DNA of 64,000 nucleotides, from the NCBI RefSeq assembly GCF_013386765.1, contig NZ_JACARE010000038.1, forward strand, positions 168,271 to 232,270, written 5' to 3'. The position numbers and the translations under genes are program-made. Position 1 is the stretch's first letter. Every line of letters starts with the position of its first letter. This DNA comes from Pseudomonas yamanorum (lineage in GTDB: Bacteria > Pseudomonadota > Gammaproteobacteria > Pseudomonadales > Pseudomonadaceae). The notes under the pieces are model-generated. The model searched no databases. It had not been told where the DNA came from and was given only the letters and a program-made list of their open reading frames with translations. Shown here piece after piece: positions 62,460-64,000 of the stretch.

Positions 62460-62618
62460 TTTCAGGGCGAATCGCCCGCTTCCCTCACTGGGATGAACAG
62501 CAAGTTTTTATGGATTGATCACTATTTTCAATCTGTTACCGGTGTTCACTGACGTTGATTTATTGCTCCTTGATCAAACGTCTTACTTCAGCCGCTGCCT
62601 TTGCAGCGGCTTTTTTTT
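62460..62618 (+). ncRNA. Candidate small RNA
   Basis: A 5' hairpin GGGCGAATCGCCC (62465-62477), about 110 nt of A/T-rich sequence and a strong terminator make a plausible sRNA of roughly 150 nt. No convincing promoter was found and the 5' end is a guess. The minus-strand gene on either side cannot use this terminator. Confidence 0.35.
62591..62618 (+). terminator. Strong plus-strand terminator
   Basis: GCCGCTGC and GCAGCGGC form a perfect stem with a 4-nt loop followed by T8. Confidence 0.9.
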
Positions 62619-62628
62619 GCCGGAAATA

Positions 62629-62650
62629 AAACGGGGCGCCATGGCGCCCC
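62629..62650 (-). terminator. Terminator of the SDR gene
   Basis: GGGGCGCC-AT-GGCGCCCC followed on the minus strand by GTTTTATTT, just beyond the SDR stop. Confidence 0.8.
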
Positions 62651-62679
62651 GGGTTGATTAAAACTTTTTCATGCAACGA

Positions 62680-63591
62680 TCAGAGGCTGTATTTCTGCAG
62701 ATTGGCCATCATCTCCTTCAAGGCCTCGATGTTGTCCTTGGGGTGAGCGGCGCCTTCGAAGTCGCAGATCTGCTGCCAGTGGGCGGCGACGTCATCCGGC
62801 GAGAACCCGGCCTCAGGGTCGAAGCCAACGCCCAGGCTGCGCTCCCAGCGGGTCTTGCCGATCCAGCCACCGCCCACCTCAAACAGCCCCGACGTTTCCT
62901 GGCACGCTTCGCTGCCCAGGTACACCACCAACGGGCTGATCAATTCCGGCTTTAAGCGCTCGAAGACTTGCGGCGGGATCAGGCCTTCGGTCATGCGTGT
63001 GCCACCGGTAGGAGCGATGGCGTTGACCAGGATGTTGTTTTTGCGGCCTTCCAGCGCCAGGGTGCGGGTCAGGCCATACAGGCCGAGCTTGGCCATGCCG
63101 TAGTTGGACTGGCCGAAGTTGCCGTAGATGCCCGAGGTGGAGGCGGTGAAGATCACCCGGCCGTAGGCTTGTTCGCGCAGATGCGGCCAGGCGGCGCGGG
63201 TGACTTTGTAGGCGCCTTCGACATGCACGCGGTAGACCAGGTCCCAGTCGCTGTCTTCCATTTTGTGGAAGGTCTTGTCCCGCAGGATCCCGGCGTTGTT
63301 GACCACCACGTCGATGCGGCCGAAGGCGTCGAGGGCGTTTTGCACGATCTTGTCACCGTCGGTGACAGAGTCGTGGTTGGCCTCGGCGATGCCGCCTGCT
63401 TCACGGATTTCGGCAACGACGCGATCGGCCGCCGAGGCGTTGGCGCCTTCGCCCTGGGTTGAGCCGCCAAGATCATTCACCAGCACTTTGGCGCCGTGTC
63501 TGGCGAACAGGAGTGCGTGGGCGCGACCCAATCCACCGCCGGCACCGGTGACGATCACGACCTTGTCTTGGAACTGCACAGGCTCACTCAT
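62680..63591 (-). CDS. Short-chain dehydrogenase, MFE-2 hydroxyacyl-CoA type
   Basis: A 303-aa SDR with the cofactor motif TGAGGGLG (15-22), NNAG (98-101), and the catalytic Ser, Tyr164 and Lys168 in NYGMAKLG. Length and the VLVNDLGGS stretch match the hydroxyacyl-CoA dehydrogenase domain of multifunctional enzyme 2. It probably acts in beta-oxidation of unusual acyl-CoAs. GGAG lies before the ATG. Confidence 0.88.
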   Translation of the reverse strand: MSEPVQFQDKVVIVTGAGGGLGRAHALLFARHGAKVLVNDLGGSTQGEGANASAADRVVAEIREAGGIAEANHDSVTDGDKIVQNALDAFGRIDVVVNNAGILRDKTFHKMEDSDWDLVYRVHVEGAYKVTRAAWPHLREQAYGRVIFTASTSGIYGNFGQSNYGMAKLGLYGLTRTLALEGRKNNILVNAIAPTGGTRMTEGLIPPQVFERLKPELISPLVVYLGSEACQETSGLFEVGGGWIGKTRWERSLGVGFDPEAGFSPDDVAAHWQQICDFEGAAHPKDNIEALKEMMANLQKYSL

Positions 63592-64000
63592 TGGGAACTC
63601 CAGGGGCGGTTAGGGATAGATGAGTGGAGTGTCAGGCACAGGGCTTTTGGTCACAATAAATACGGTTGGGGGTGAATGGTGCGCGATAAGGCTGGGGGAT
63701 GATTGGTGTGGCGTGGGTGTGGGTACATATCCGTTATTTGGGAGATGGCCGGTTAGGGTTCCGCTCTTACAGCGGCTCACTTTTGAACAGCGCAAAAGTA
63801 AGCAAAACGCTCTTGCCCCACCACTCGGCACCTCGCCTAGGCTCGGTGTGCCCTCAGCTCCGGTAGCACGAAGCGGGCCGCCGCGACGGGGCGTCCCTGC
63901 CCCGTCGCGGCTAAACCGGCGTCCTGCCGGTTTACCCGCTCCGTACTACCTGCGTTCGGCCAGCGTGGTTTAACGGGGCGCCTAAGATCAAGATCAAAAG
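63592..64000. repeat. Dispersed pseudomonad repeat, cut by the window edge
   Basis: From GGGTACATATCCGTT (63720) to the right end the sequence matches, from memory, a repeat present in many Pseudomonas genomes, with ACTTTTG..CAAAAGT and GCCTAGGCTCGG segments and GACGGGGCG..CGCCCCGTC arms. A 117-residue frame crosses it but has no family features, so I treat it as non-coding. The first 130 bp hold the SDR promoter region. Confidence 0.5.

Larger units (their letters stand above)
62196..62679. other. Intergenic region with repeated CTGTTACC motifs and a possible sRNA
   Basis: No protein gene is seen. It contains the DUF1302 promoter, repeats of CTGTTACC/GGTAACAG, a GGGCGAATCGCCC hairpin at 62465 and two terminators. 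The plus-strand terminator has no protein gene to serve. Confidence 0.6.

Noticed and set aside
63620..63973. A 117-residue open frame at the right edge
   Set aside because: Pro/Arg-rich translation of a dispersed repeat with hairpin arms; no ribosome-binding site or family match.

Overview
The window is chromosomal DNA of a Pseudomonas, most likely of the P. fluorescens group. It has high GC and GC-ending codons, the core gene sets rnc-era-recO-pdxJ, lptFG-pepA-holC-valS and hupN/ndpA, pseudomonad-only small families (DUF3509, DUF6124), many REP/REPIN doublets in the intergenic gaps, and a dispersed pseudomonad repeat at the right edge. I see no rRNA, tRNA, CRISPR array, prophage or insertion sequence. 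Protein functions come from recognised motifs and family memory; no search was run.

Left part (1-25.6 kb), mostly housekeeping. A second Lon-type protease (AsrA type) lies behind a near-consensus heat-shock promoter. It is followed by a chagasin-type protease inhibitor, a lysoplasmalogenase-like membrane protein and cmoAB (tRNA wobble-uridine modification). On the minus strand come cumA-tadA, pdxJ, recO, era, rnc, lepB, lepA, lptG and lptF. pepA, holC, a small holC-linked protein, valS and rlmF follow on the plus strand, then hupN (minus) and ndpA-glutaredoxin (plus). Compared with P. aeruginosa as I remember it, several conserved blocks are joined in a different order, and REPINs sit at most of the joints.

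Middle (25.7-36.0 kb), an iron-uptake island. A minus-strand operon encodes DUF3649, a PepSY membrane protein, DUF3325, an ECF sigma factor (FecI type), a FecR anti-sigma factor and a TonB-dependent receptor that lacks the signalling domain. Head to head with it lies a complete fecI-fecR-fecA ferric citrate system whose receptor has the signalling domain. The 160-bp gap between them contains two sigma70-type promoters, each overlapped by a Fur-box-like sequence.

Right part (36-64 kb), accessory metabolism and regulation: a LysR/MFS efflux pair, an HPF-like ribosome factor, an L-serine catabolic module (LysR, sdaA, transporter), DUF3509, PsiE, DUF6124, a YebG-like SOS gene with a perfect LexA box, a dienelactone hydrolase facing a zinc-ribbon formamidase/acetamidase, a leucine-dehydrogenase-like protein whose catalytic lysine is a cysteine, a SirB1-type protein, a methyltransferase, the homogentisate pathway (AAHS transporter, maiA, fahA, hmgA and divergent hmgR), a MalT-like LuxR regulator with the DUF1329/DUF1302 envelope pair, and a short-chain dehydrogenase. 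The 62.2-62.7 kb gap holds repeated CTGTTACC motifs and a possible small RNA ending in a strong terminator.

No clearly undescribed multi-gene system is evident. The best leads are the double FecI/FecR arrangement with a signalling-deficient receptor, the Lys-to-Cys change in the leucine-dehydrogenase-like protein, the heat-shock promoter and leader hairpin of asrA, the three-half-site hmg operator, the formamidase/hydrolase operator repeats and the candidate small RNA.
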